This document shows positions 1-5,182 of a stretch of 5,182 nucleotides of DNA, in pieces. Below the pieces are notes generated by a model, which saw only the letters and a program-made list of their open reading frames with translations, searched no databases and had not been told where the DNA came from. The translations under genes were made by a program, and so were the position numbers. How positions within the stretch are numbered: position 1 is the stretch's first letter; each line of letters begins with the position of its first letter. Origin of the DNA: Gemmatimonadaceae bacterium (lineage in GTDB: Bacteria; Gemmatimonadota; Gemmatimonadetes; Gemmatimonadales; Gemmatimonadaceae); the NCBI GenBank assembly GCA_013813605.1, contig JACCRL010000092.1:1-5182 (forward strand). The letters run 5' to 3'.

Positions 1-2
1 CG

Positions 3-836
3 TGGGATCGCGACGAGATCGCGGTACGCCCCCGCCGCGGCTGGCGCCCGAACACCGCGTACACGGTGACGATGCTGCCGGGGCTTTCCGACATCCGCGG
101 CAACGTACGCAACAGCGGCGCGACGACGTTTTTTTCGACTGGCTCGTCCCTGCCCCGCGCACGGATTTCCGGGCAGGTGTTCGACTGGGTGTCGGGCGCA
201 ACGGCGCCGGGCTCTTTGGTCGAAGCATTCGTCGCTCCGGACACGACGCACCCCTATCTCGCGCTCACTGACAGCGCCGGGCGATTCACGATGGATCACC
301 TTCCACCGGGCCCGTATTCGCTCCGCGCGGTCGTTGACAAGAACAAGAACCGCGGGCTCGATCCCGGCGAAGCGTGGGACTCGGTCACCGTTGTGCTTGC
401 CGACAGTGCATCTCCGGTATTGCTCGCGTTCGTTCACGATTCGATCCCGCCACGCATTCTGGACGTCACGGCCACCGATTCCCTGACGCTGACAGTGCGC
501 TTCGACAGGCCGATCGATCCGGCGCAGACGCTCGCCGCGTCCAACTTCTCGCTCGCTGGTGCAGACTCCGCCGCCGTGCAACTGAGCCTGGCGCCGCCTC
601 CGCCGGCCGACACGAGCGTCCGCATCGTCGCCCTGCCTCGGCCGTCCCCCATTACCCAGGTCTCCCTCGTTCTCGGTCGCCCTCTCGTCCCCGGAGCCAG
701 CTATCGCATGCGCGCAGTCGACATCCGCGGACTGCTCGGACACACCGGCACGAGCGAGCGGGTGTTCACAACCGCTGCCCCGCCTGCCATTCCAGTCGTT
801 CCCGTGCCGCCACCCGCTGCACCGATCCGCAAGTGA
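3..836 (+). CDS. Ig-like domain secreted/envelope protein (3' part, start outside window)
   Basis: The frame is open from the left edge (first full codon at 3, a Trp) to TGA at 834-836, so at least 277 C-terminal residues are visible and the true start is upstream. Counting from that Trp, residues 1-47 look like the end of a Big_5-type bacterial Ig-like domain (WRPNTAYTV, then FFSTG). Residues 53-145 resemble a carboxypeptidase-regulatory-like beta-sandwich (ISGQV, then TDSAGRFTMDHLPPGPYSLRA) with an acidic DKNKNRGLDPGE loop at 112-123 that resembles a calcium-binding loop. Residues 146-257 look like a second Ig-like domain (SIPPRILDV to RVFTT). The end is a proline/alanine-rich tail. Such proteins are usually exported, often as lipoproteins, but any signal peptide lies outside the window. 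The specific function is unknown. The stop overlaps the selA start by four bases, which suggests co-translation. The domain class is fairly secure; family names come from motif recognition only. Confidence 0.8.
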   Translation, partial: WDRDEIAVRPRRGWRPNTAYTVTMLPGLSDIRGNVRNSGATTFFSTGSSLPRARISGQVFDWVSGATAPGSLVEAFVAPDTTHPYLALTDSAGRFTMDHLPPGPYSLRAVVDKNKNRGLDPGEAWDSVTVVLADSASPVLLAFVHDSIPPRILDVTATDSLTLTVRFDRPIDPAQTLAASNFSLAGADSAAVQLSLAPPPPADTSVRIVALPRPSPITQVSLVLGRPLVPGASYRMRAVDIRGLLGHTGTSERVFTTAAPPAIPVVPVPPPAAPIRK

Positions 837-2185
837 GCGACCGCCGGCGGGAGCTGCCGAGCGTATCGTCGCTGCTCGACACGACCGGCGTGCGGTCGCT
901 GCTCGACCAGCACTCCCGCGAGAGCGTCGTTGATGCCATTCGAGTGACGCTCGCGGCTGCGCGCGTTGACGAGCGCTCGACAAGGCCGGGCGACGACTGG
1001 ACAGACGACATTGCCAGCGTCCTGCGCACCGCTGCCATGCCTTCCCTCCGCAAGGTCCTCAACGCGACCGGTGTGATCATTCACACCAACCTCGGCCGCG
1101 CGCCGCTCGCCGACGCCGCGCTTGCAGCGATTCATGACGTTTGCGGGGGATTTTCCAACCTCGAGTACGACATCGACACCGGGAAACGCGGCTCGCGTTA
1201 CTCCCACTGCGTTTCGCTGCTCGCCCGGCTCACCGGCGCCGAGGACGCGCTCGTCGTCAACAACTGCGCTGCCGCACTCGTGCTTGCTCTCAACGCCCTT
1301 GCCCGCCGCAAGGAAGTACTGGTTTCGCGCGGCGAGCTCGTGGAGATCGGAGGCAGCTTCCGCATCCCCGACATCATGGGCAGCAGTGGAGCGAAACTGG
1401 TCGAGGTCGGGACGACGAATCGCACGCACGACGATGACTACCGCCGCGCCATCACCCCCAAAACCGCGGCGATCGTCAAGGTCCACCGCAGCAACTTCAC
1501 GATCAGCGGGTTCACGTCCGACGTGAGCGTCGAAAGCCTCGTCTTCATTGCGCGCGAGCACGGCTTGGCTGTCGTGCACGACCTTGGCAGTGGCCTCATG
1601 CTCGATCTTGGCGAATATGGGCTCGGCGGAGAGCCCACCGCGCGCGCGGCGGTTGCCGCGGGGGCAAGCCTCGTCCTCATGAGCGGCGACAAACTTCTTG
1701 GCGGCCCGCAGTGCGGCATCATACTCGGCGATAAATCCGTCATCGGAAAGCTGCGCACCAATCCGTTCGCCCGCGCGATGCGAGTCGACAAGCTGACGCT
1801 CGCGGCACTCGAGGCGACACTGCGTTTGTACACGGAGCCAGCGAGAGCGCGGCAGGAAATTCCGGTGCTGGCAATGCTCACCACCACCCGGGAACGGGTG
1901 CGCGAGCGGACAGGTCGGCTAGCCGCCGACCTTAGGGCTCGCGGGTTGGATGCGGAAGTGGCGGATACCATCGCCAGCGTTGGGGGCGGTGCGTTTCCGG
2001 CCGCCATGCTGGAATCGAGCGCGGTCTCCATCGGTGCGGCGACGAAAACGGAAGAACGGCTTCGTCTCGGCAACACGGCGGTCATCGGCCGCATCGCGGG
2101 TGATCGCGTTCTGCTCGACCTGCGCAGCGTTCCCGAGCGGGACGACGCCGAGCTTGCGCGCGCCGTGATGGAATCGCTCACGTGA
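833..2185 (+). CDS. selA: L-seryl-tRNA(Sec) selenium transferase (selenocysteine synthase)
   Basis: SelA is a PLP enzyme that converts Ser-tRNA(Sec) plus selenophosphate into Sec-tRNA(Sec), the cytoplasmic step before SelB-directed insertion at UGA codons. The product has 450 residues, close to the usual ~460. An N-terminal SelA domain (ELPSVSSLLD, residues 7-16) is followed by the fold-type-I aminotransferase-like core. Visible motifs are NATGVIIHTNLGRA (77-90), with R89 probably a substrate-anion ligand, SGDKLLGGPQCG (284-295), with K287 the expected PLP Schiff-base lysine, and NPFARAMRVDK, with R314 and R317 matching the pair that binds the selenium donor in characterised SelA. The full N-terminal domain argues against the shorter SelA-like paralogues. 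The GTG start at 833 is chosen because the recognisable N-terminus begins just after it and it forms a GTGA overlap with the preceding stop. The frame stays open upstream to 374, but that part only shadows the previous gene. No clear Shine-Dalgarno precedes it, so translational coupling is likely. Confidence 0.95.
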   Translation: MSDRRRELPSVSSLLDTTGVRSLLDQHSRESVVDAIRVTLAAARVDERSTRPGDDWTDDIASVLRTAAMPSLRKVLNATGVIIHTNLGRAPLADAALAAIHDVCGGFSNLEYDIDTGKRGSRYSHCVSLLARLTGAEDALVVNNCAAALVLALNALARRKEVLVSRGELVEIGGSFRIPDIMGSSGAKLVEVGTTNRTHDDDYRRAITPKTAAIVKVHRSNFTISGFTSDVSVESLVFIAREHGLAVVHDLGSGLMLDLGEYGLGGEPTARAAVAAGASLVLMSGDKLLGGPQCGIILGDKSVIGKLRTNPFARAMRVDKLTLAALEATLRLYTEPARARQEIPVLAMLTTTRERVRERTGRLAADLRARGLDAEVADTIASVGGGAFPAAMLESSAVSIGAATKTEERLRLGNTAVIGRIAGDRVLLDLRSVPERDDAELARAVMESLT

Positions 2186-2754
2186 ACTGGATACCGGCCG
2201 CGGTTTTCCTCGATCGTGATGGCACCATCATCGAGGACGTCCATTTCATAAGAAGTCCTGCTCAGGTTCGCGCAATTCCCGGTGCGCCCACCGCCATCGG
2301 CAGGCTGAATCGCGCCGGAATTCCGGTGATCGTCGTCACCAATCAGTCAGGCATCGCCCGCGGCCTCGTCACCACCGATGATTACGAGGCCGTGCGCGCA
2401 CACCTCGATGCGCTGCTTGCCGACGCCGGCGCCCACATCGACGAGAGCTACTTTTGCCCGCATCACCCCGACGTCGGCGGTCCGTGCGACTGCCGCAAGC
2501 CAGGCACGAAGCTGTTCGAGGACGCCATGCGCCACTTCGCCCTCCAGCCCGACGAGGTGGCGTACATCGGCGACCGCTGGCGTGATGTCGCGCCTGCGCG
2601 CGCGCTGGGAGGCCGAGGGATCCTCATTCCGTCCGCCATGACCACAGCAGCTGACCTGCAGAAGACTGCCGCCGACTCGGCCCTGGTAGCGCCAACACTC
2701 GGCGCTGCCGTCGAGGTGCTGCTCGGCCTTACTGCGCCCGTCGCAACGCGGTAG
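2182..2754 (+). CDS. gmhB: D-glycero-beta-D-manno-heptose-1,7-bisphosphate 7-phosphatase (HAD-IIIA)
   Basis: This HAD-superfamily phosphatase of 190 residues is the same size as typical GmhB (about 190). It removes the 7-phosphate of heptose-1,7-bisphosphate on the way to ADP-heptose for LPS core or other heptose glycans, in the cytoplasm. Motif I is FLDRDGTI, with nucleophile D11 and acid/base D13. Motif II is VTNQSGIARG (52-61), with T53. The zinc loop has ligands C92, H94, C102 and C104 (CPHHP, then CDCRKPG). K106 and D131 (YIGDRWRDV) complete the active site. The zinc loop separates GmhB/HisB-N from other small HADs, and no HisB dehydratase domain follows. Histidinol-phosphatase activity cannot be excluded from sequence. 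The GTG start at 2182 overlaps the selA TGA (GTGA), with a weak GGAA eight bases upstream. There are no other heptose genes in the window, so its placement here is not explained by pathway. Confidence 0.88.
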   Translation: MNWIPAAVFLDRDGTIIEDVHFIRSPAQVRAIPGAPTAIGRLNRAGIPVIVVTNQSGIARGLVTTDDYEAVRAHLDALLADAGAHIDESYFCPHHPDVGGPCDCRKPGTKLFEDAMRHFALQPDEVAYIGDRWRDVAPARALGGRGILIPSAMTTAADLQKTAADSALVAPTLGAAVEVLLGLTAPVATR

Positions 2755-2763
2755 AATCGCTCG

Positions 2764-3363
2764 ATGCGGTCACGAATAGCCGTTCTGGTCTCCGGGCGCG
2801 GCTCCAACCTGCAGGCGCTCCTCGATCACCTCGATCGGCTCGATGATGCCCGCACTTCCGACGTGGTGGTTGTGATCTCCAACCGGTCCGAAGCGGCAGC
2901 ACTCGAAATAGCACGACGCCGCGACATACCGGCGGAACACCTTGCCTTTCCTGACGACGGAACCGCACTGATGGCCCTGCTCGGGCGACACAGGGTAGAT
3001 CTGGTGGTTCTCGCCGGATACCTGAAGCGGGTGCCCGCGGAAGTGATCCGGGAATACCGGGGCCGCGTGCTGAACGTCCACCCCGCGCTCCTGCCGAGTT
3101 TCGGCGGCGAGGGCATGTACGGATCGCGCGTGCACGAGGCGGTGGTCGCAGCCGGAGAAAGAGAGACGGGCGTGACGATCCATCTCGTCGATGACGAATA
3201 CGACCGCGGCTCCATCGTCGCACAGTGGCGAATTCCAGTCGGCGCCGGGGAAAGCGCTCAGTCCCTCGCCGGGAGAGTGCTGGAGCTCGAGCACTTCATT
3301 TACCCGCGTACCATCGAGATGGTCGCTGCACTGACCCTGCGCGACACGCGAACTTCAGCCTGA
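2764..3363 (+). CDS. purN: Phosphoribosylglycinamide formyltransferase (GAR transformylase)
   Basis: PurN transfers the formyl group of 10-formyl-tetrahydrofolate to GAR, giving FGAR, in the third step of de novo purine synthesis. The 199 residues show the family's order. VSGRGSNLQ (9-17) is the phosphate-binding start of the Rossmann-like half, and AGYLKRVP begins at 84. NVHPALLP carries catalytic N104 and H106. HLVDDEYDRG carries H140 and D147, equivalent to the catalytic Asp of E. coli PurN (D144). After NVHPALLPSF comes GGEGMYG (114-120), slightly longer than the PGLHTH loop of E. coli PurN and like the form I associate with Bacteroidota. The ATG at 2764 lies 9 bases after the gmhB stop and directly precedes the conserved N-terminal strand. 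Only a weak purine stretch lies upstream. It is followed after 2 bases by purH, a common purine-gene pairing. Confidence 0.96.
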   Translation: MRSRIAVLVSGRGSNLQALLDHLDRLDDARTSDVVVVISNRSEAAALEIARRRDIPAEHLAFPDDGTALMALLGRHRVDLVVLAGYLKRVPAEVIREYRGRVLNVHPALLPSFGGEGMYGSRVHEAVVAAGERETGVTIHLVDDEYDRGSIVAQWRIPVGAGESAQSLAGRVLELEHFIYPRTIEMVAALTLRDTRTSA

Positions 3364-3365
3364 AC

Positions 3366-4898
3366 ATGCCGACAGCACTGCTCTCTGTTTCCGACAAGAC
3401 CGGCCTCGTCGAATTTGCGCGCGGGCTGACGAAGCTTGGGTGGCAGCTTCTCTCCACGGGGGGCACCGCGAAAGCGCTTCGCAATGCCAGCATCGCCGTG
3501 CGCGACGTAAGCGAGGTCACGAAGTTTCCCGAAATGCTCGACGGGCGCATCAAGACTCTTCATCCGGCGGTGCACGGCGCACTGCTCGCGCGGCGTGACA
3601 TCCCCGAGCATATGGCGGCACTGTCTGAGCACGAGATCGGCGTGATCGATCTGGTCGCCGTGAATCTCTATCCGTTCGAGGAAACGGCCGCCCGCCGGGG
3701 TGCGACGAGCCAGGACATCATCGAGCAGATCGACATCGGTGGCCCATCCATGCTGCGCTCGGCGGCGAAGAACTTCGCCGCCGTCACCGTGGTGGTCGAT
3801 CCGAACGATTACGAGAGAGTGCTCGCATCGCTGGAGGCCAAGGACGATGACCTCGATCTGCGGAAACTCCTCGCCGAAAAGGTCTTCGCCCGTACGGCGG
3901 CCTATGATGCGGCAATCGCCCACTGGTTCGGCTGCGAGAGGTCGGAGACTTTCCCCGACCGGGTAACGCTGCCCCTCGAAAGAGTGACGACGCTCCGTTA
4001 CGGGGAGAACCCCGGTCAGCGCGCGGCCTTTTACGTCGAGAGGCACAACGAGGGAATCGCCGCGCTGAAACAGAAGGGCGGCAAGGAGCTGTCGTTCAAC
4101 AATCTTCTCGACCTCGACGGAGCACTCTTTGCGACCGACCCGTTCGAGGGAGAGGCGTGCTGCGCGATCGTCAAGCACACCACGCCCTGCGGCATCGCGA
4201 CGGGGACGACCATTCTCGAGGCGTACCGGAAAGCGCTTGCGTGCGACCCCGTTTCGGCGTTCGGCTCGGTCATCTCGCTCACGATGCCGGTGGACGACGA
4301 GACGGCGGCGGCAATCTCCAGCCTTTTCGTCGAGTGCATCGTTGCCCCCTCGTTCACAGAGGGCGCGCTCGAGCTGCTGGGCAGGAAGAAGAACCTTCGC
4401 GTTCTGGAGGGACGAGCGCAGTGGCGGGAGAACGCGCTCGACTACAAGCGCGTACGCGGCGGCTTGCTGGCGCAGGAACGGGCGAGCCAGCGATCCGACG
4501 CTGACGACTGGCGTGTGATGACGAAGCGTCAGCCGAGCGAGAAGGAGCTCGTCGATCTGCGATTTGCATGGCGCGCCGTGGGGAGCGTCAAGTCGAACGC
4601 CATCGTGCTCGCACGTGACGGCGCGACGATTGGCATCGGTGCCGGACAGATGTCGCGCGTCGACGCCGCGTTCCTGTCTGTTCACAAAGCGGGTCTCGCC
4701 GGGCACGATACCCGCGGGTCGGTAATGGGATCGGATGCGTTCTTTCCCTTTCGTGATGGAGTCGAGCAGGCGGCCCAAGCGGGTGTCTGCGCCATCGTTC
4801 AGCCGGGCGGCTCCGTCCGCGACGAAGAGGTCGTGCAGGCGGCGGACGAGCACAACATCGCGATGGTGTTTACCGGCAAGCGGCAGTTCCGCCACTAA
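3366..4898 (+). CDS. purH: Bifunctional AICAR formyltransferase / IMP cyclohydrolase
   Basis: PurH carries out the last two steps of IMP synthesis: formylation of AICAR by 10-formyl-tetrahydrofolate, then ring closure to IMP. The product of 510 residues is full length (family about 510-530). The N-terminal MGS-like cyclohydrolase domain (about 1-190) begins [10 protein letters not shown], contains LLSTGGTA and has GRIKTLHP with K63 and H66. The transformylase part follows: RYGENPGQ from R211, [13 protein letters not shown] from about 242, VKHTTPCG with the catalytic K270-H271 pair, [15 protein letters not shown] from V408, [11 protein letters not shown] from G423, [10 protein letters not shown], and a normal C-terminus TGKRQFRH. 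The ATG at 3366 is chosen because the conserved N-terminus starts there. An in-frame extension to 3225 would lie inside purN. The start has no evident Shine-Dalgarno and sits 2 bases after the purN stop, so termination-reinitiation is likely. No T-tailed terminator is visible after the TAA. Confidence 0.97.
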   Translation: MPTALLSVSDKTGLVEFARGLTKLGWQLLSTGGTAKALRNASIAVRDVSEVTKFPEMLDGRIKTLHPAVHGALLARRDIPEHMAALSEHEIGVIDLVAVNLYPFEETAARRGATSQDIIEQIDIGGPSMLRSAAKNFAAVTVVVDPNDYERVLASLEAKDDDLDLRKLLAEKVFARTAAYDAAIAHWFGCERSETFPDRVTLPLERVTTLRYGENPGQRAAFYVERHNEGIAALKQKGGKELSFNNLLDLDGALFATDPFEGEACCAIVKHTTPCGIATGTTILEAYRKALACDPVSAFGSVISLTMPVDDETAAAISSLFVECIVAPSFTEGALELLGRKKNLRVLEGRAQWRENALDYKRVRGGLLAQERASQRSDADDWRVMTKRQPSEKELVDLRFAWRAVGSVKSNAIVLARDGATIGIGAGQMSRVDAAFLSVHKAGLAGHDTRGSVMGSDAFFPFRDGVEQAAQAGVCAIVQPGGSVRDEEVVQAADEHNIAMVFTGKRQFRH

Positions 4899-4919
4899 TC
4901 GCCGCCGTCCGTGCGTGCG

Positions 4920-4948
4920 TTGCCCGGCCGGATAGTCGTCCCTATCTT
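4920..4948 (+). promoter_or_regulatory. Putative sigma70-type promoter of tRNA-Ser
   Basis: A TTGCCC at 4920-4925 (4 of 6 matches to TTGACA) and a TATCTT at 4943-4948 (4 of 6 to TATAAT) are separated by exactly 17 bases. The expected start point, about seven bases after the -10 box, falls at 4955-4956, which is the first base of the tRNA. The placement fits a dedicated tRNA promoter with almost no 5' leader. The match is by eye in GC-rich DNA, so it remains tentative. Confidence 0.45.
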
Positions 4949-4955
4949 GGACTCC

Positions 4956-5038
4956 GGAGGGTTGGCAGAACGGCTATTGCACCAGTCTTGAAAACTGGCG
5001 CCCGCAAGGGCTTGGGGGTTCGAGTCCCTCACCCTCCG
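4956..5038 (+). tRNA. tRNA-Ser (anticodon UGA)
   Basis: This is a class II tRNA of 83 bases. The acceptor stem is GGAGGGT (4956-4962) with ACCCTCC (5031-5037), and the discriminator is G5038, as usual for serine. The D stem is GCA/TGC (4965-4967, 4978-4980). The anticodon stem is CCAGT/ACTGG around loop CTTGAAA (4987-4993), with anticodon TGA at 4989-4991, which reads UCA codons. The long variable arm (4999-5013) has a GCCC/GGGC stem with a GCAA loop. The T arm has stem 5014-5018 with 5026-5030 and loop TTCGAGT. CCA is not encoded (GCT continues), so a CCA-adding enzyme must complete it. It is not tRNA-Sec: the anticodon is not TCA, and the 7-bp acceptor plus 5-bp T stem are those of an ordinary serine tRNA. 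Confidence 0.97.
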
Positions 5039-5091
5039 CTGGAAGCATCTCGAAAAGGGAAGGAACTACTGCCACAGAGAAGTGCAAAGCT

Positions 5092-5128
5092 GCCGGCGGC
5101 GAGCTGAAAGCTGAACGACGCTGCCGGC
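5092..5128 (+). other. Strong stem-loop downstream of tRNA-Ser
   Basis: GCCGGCGGCG (5092-5101) pairs with CGCTGCCGGC (5119-5128) over 10 bp, with one G-U pair. The 17-base loop can extend the stem by AGCT/AGCT (5102-5105 with 5109-5112) around a GAA triloop, leaving a 6-base bulge. No T-run follows, so it is not a classic intrinsic terminator. It could be a 3' processing or attenuation structure, part of an unidentified RNA, or an intergenic repeat. The pairing is seen directly; the function is unknown. Confidence 0.5.
5102..5115 (+). repeat. Tandem heptamer AGCTGAA x2
   Basis: AGCTGAA occurs twice in direct succession (5102-5108 and 5109-5115) within the hairpin loop. Short heptamer repeats occur between genes in several bacteria. 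With only two copies this may be chance or the remnant of a longer array. Confidence 0.4.
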
Positions 5129-5182
5129 TGGAGGTTCACGGATGATCCCGGGAACGTAGACCCCTGCTGCGCAGGGCGTGAT

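Larger units (their letters stand above)
5039..5182. other. Non-coding tail with no recognisable gene
   Basis: After the tRNA I find no ORF with a credible start and length on either strand, and no tRNA, tmRNA, RNase P or SRP signature. Apart from the hairpin and heptamer pair it holds a GGAGGT (5130-5135) seven bases from an ATG (5142) that opens only five codons. It also holds a small hairpin, CCCTGC (5162-5167) with GCAGGG (5171-5176). The first part (5041-5065) is purine-rich. The next gene, or a structured RNA, may begin beyond the right edge. Confidence 0.6.

Noticed and set aside
374..832. Upstream extension of the selA frame
   Set aside because: It overlaps the Ig-like protein, its translation is Arg-rich noise, and the recognisable SelA N-terminus starts just after GTG 833.
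701..1579. Minus-strand ORF (292 residues) across the Ig-protein/selA junction, and another at 1438-2244
   Set aside because: Both lie opposite clearly conserved selA sequence and have compositions typical of antisense shadows, with no domain I recognise.
3225..3365. Upstream extension of the purH frame
   Set aside because: It lies inside purN, and the conserved PurH N-terminus ([10 protein letters not shown]) begins directly after ATG 3366.
4880..4892. Possible terminator hairpin GCGG/CCGC at the end of purH
   Set aside because: Only 4 bp, within the coding sequence and with no following T-run.
3300..4895. Long minus-strand ORF (531 residues) opposite purH
   Set aside because: It mirrors almost exactly a fully conserved purH, is rich in Arg/Gly/Ala with no recognisable motifs, and is the usual antisense shadow in GC-rich DNA.
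4956..5038. tRNA-Sec next to selA, suggested by the letters TGA in the anticodon
   Set aside because: Anticodon UGA decodes the serine codon UCA. Selenocysteine tRNA needs anticodon UCA and an extended acceptor/T arm, which are absent.
5039..5182. SRP (4.5S) RNA after tRNA-Ser, a common neighbour
   Set aside because: The conserved GGAAGG(A/G)AGCAGC-type apical motif is not present on either strand, although a gene starting near the right edge cannot be excluded.
1..5182. CRISPR array, insertion sequence, phage or defence system
   Set aside because: There are no spaced repeats, transposase or integrase motifs, attachment-site duplications or nuclease/helicase domains; the tRNA shows no visible duplicated 3' end.

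Overview
This window is a compact, GC-rich stretch of bacterial chromosome in which everything recognisable lies on the + strand. Five protein genes fill positions 1-4898 with almost no intergenic DNA. A serine tRNA and a short non-coding tail follow. A zinc-type heptose-bisphosphate phosphatase (GmhB) points to a Gram-negative cell with heptose-containing envelope glycans. The high GC, the Ig-like secreted protein with a 'DxNxNxxLDPGE' loop and the PurN variant with a GGEGMYG loop suggest the Gemmatimonadota/Bacteroidota side of the tree, with Gemmatimonadota my best guess. That placement is inference, not a search result.

Layout. Positions 3-836 hold the 3' end of a gene for a secreted or envelope protein built of Ig-like beta-sandwich domains. 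Its stop overlaps the GTG start of selA (833-2185, selenocysteine synthase). The selA stop overlaps in the same GTGA manner the start of gmhB (2182-2754). purN follows after 9 bases (2764-3363) and purH after 2 more (3366-4898). The overlaps and minimal gaps indicate one co-transcribed, translationally coupled unit whose promoter lies left of the window. After a 57-base gap holding a plausible promoter comes tRNA-Ser(UGA) (4956-5038). The last 144 bases (5039-5182) contain no recognisable gene, but do contain a strong hairpin around a tandem heptamer, a Shine-Dalgarno-like GGAGGT before a five-codon ORF, and a small second hairpin.

Function. purN and purH encode two folate-dependent formyl-transfer steps plus the final ring closure of de novo IMP synthesis. 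gmhB serves ADP-heptose synthesis. selA makes Sec-tRNA(Sec) from Ser-tRNA(Sec) and selenophosphate; its partners selB, selD and tRNA-Sec are not in the window. The genes share no single pathway, so the cluster looks like a housekeeping operon. I do not see a new defence, mobile or biosynthetic system here. The least explained pieces are the mixed operon and the structured tail after the tRNA.
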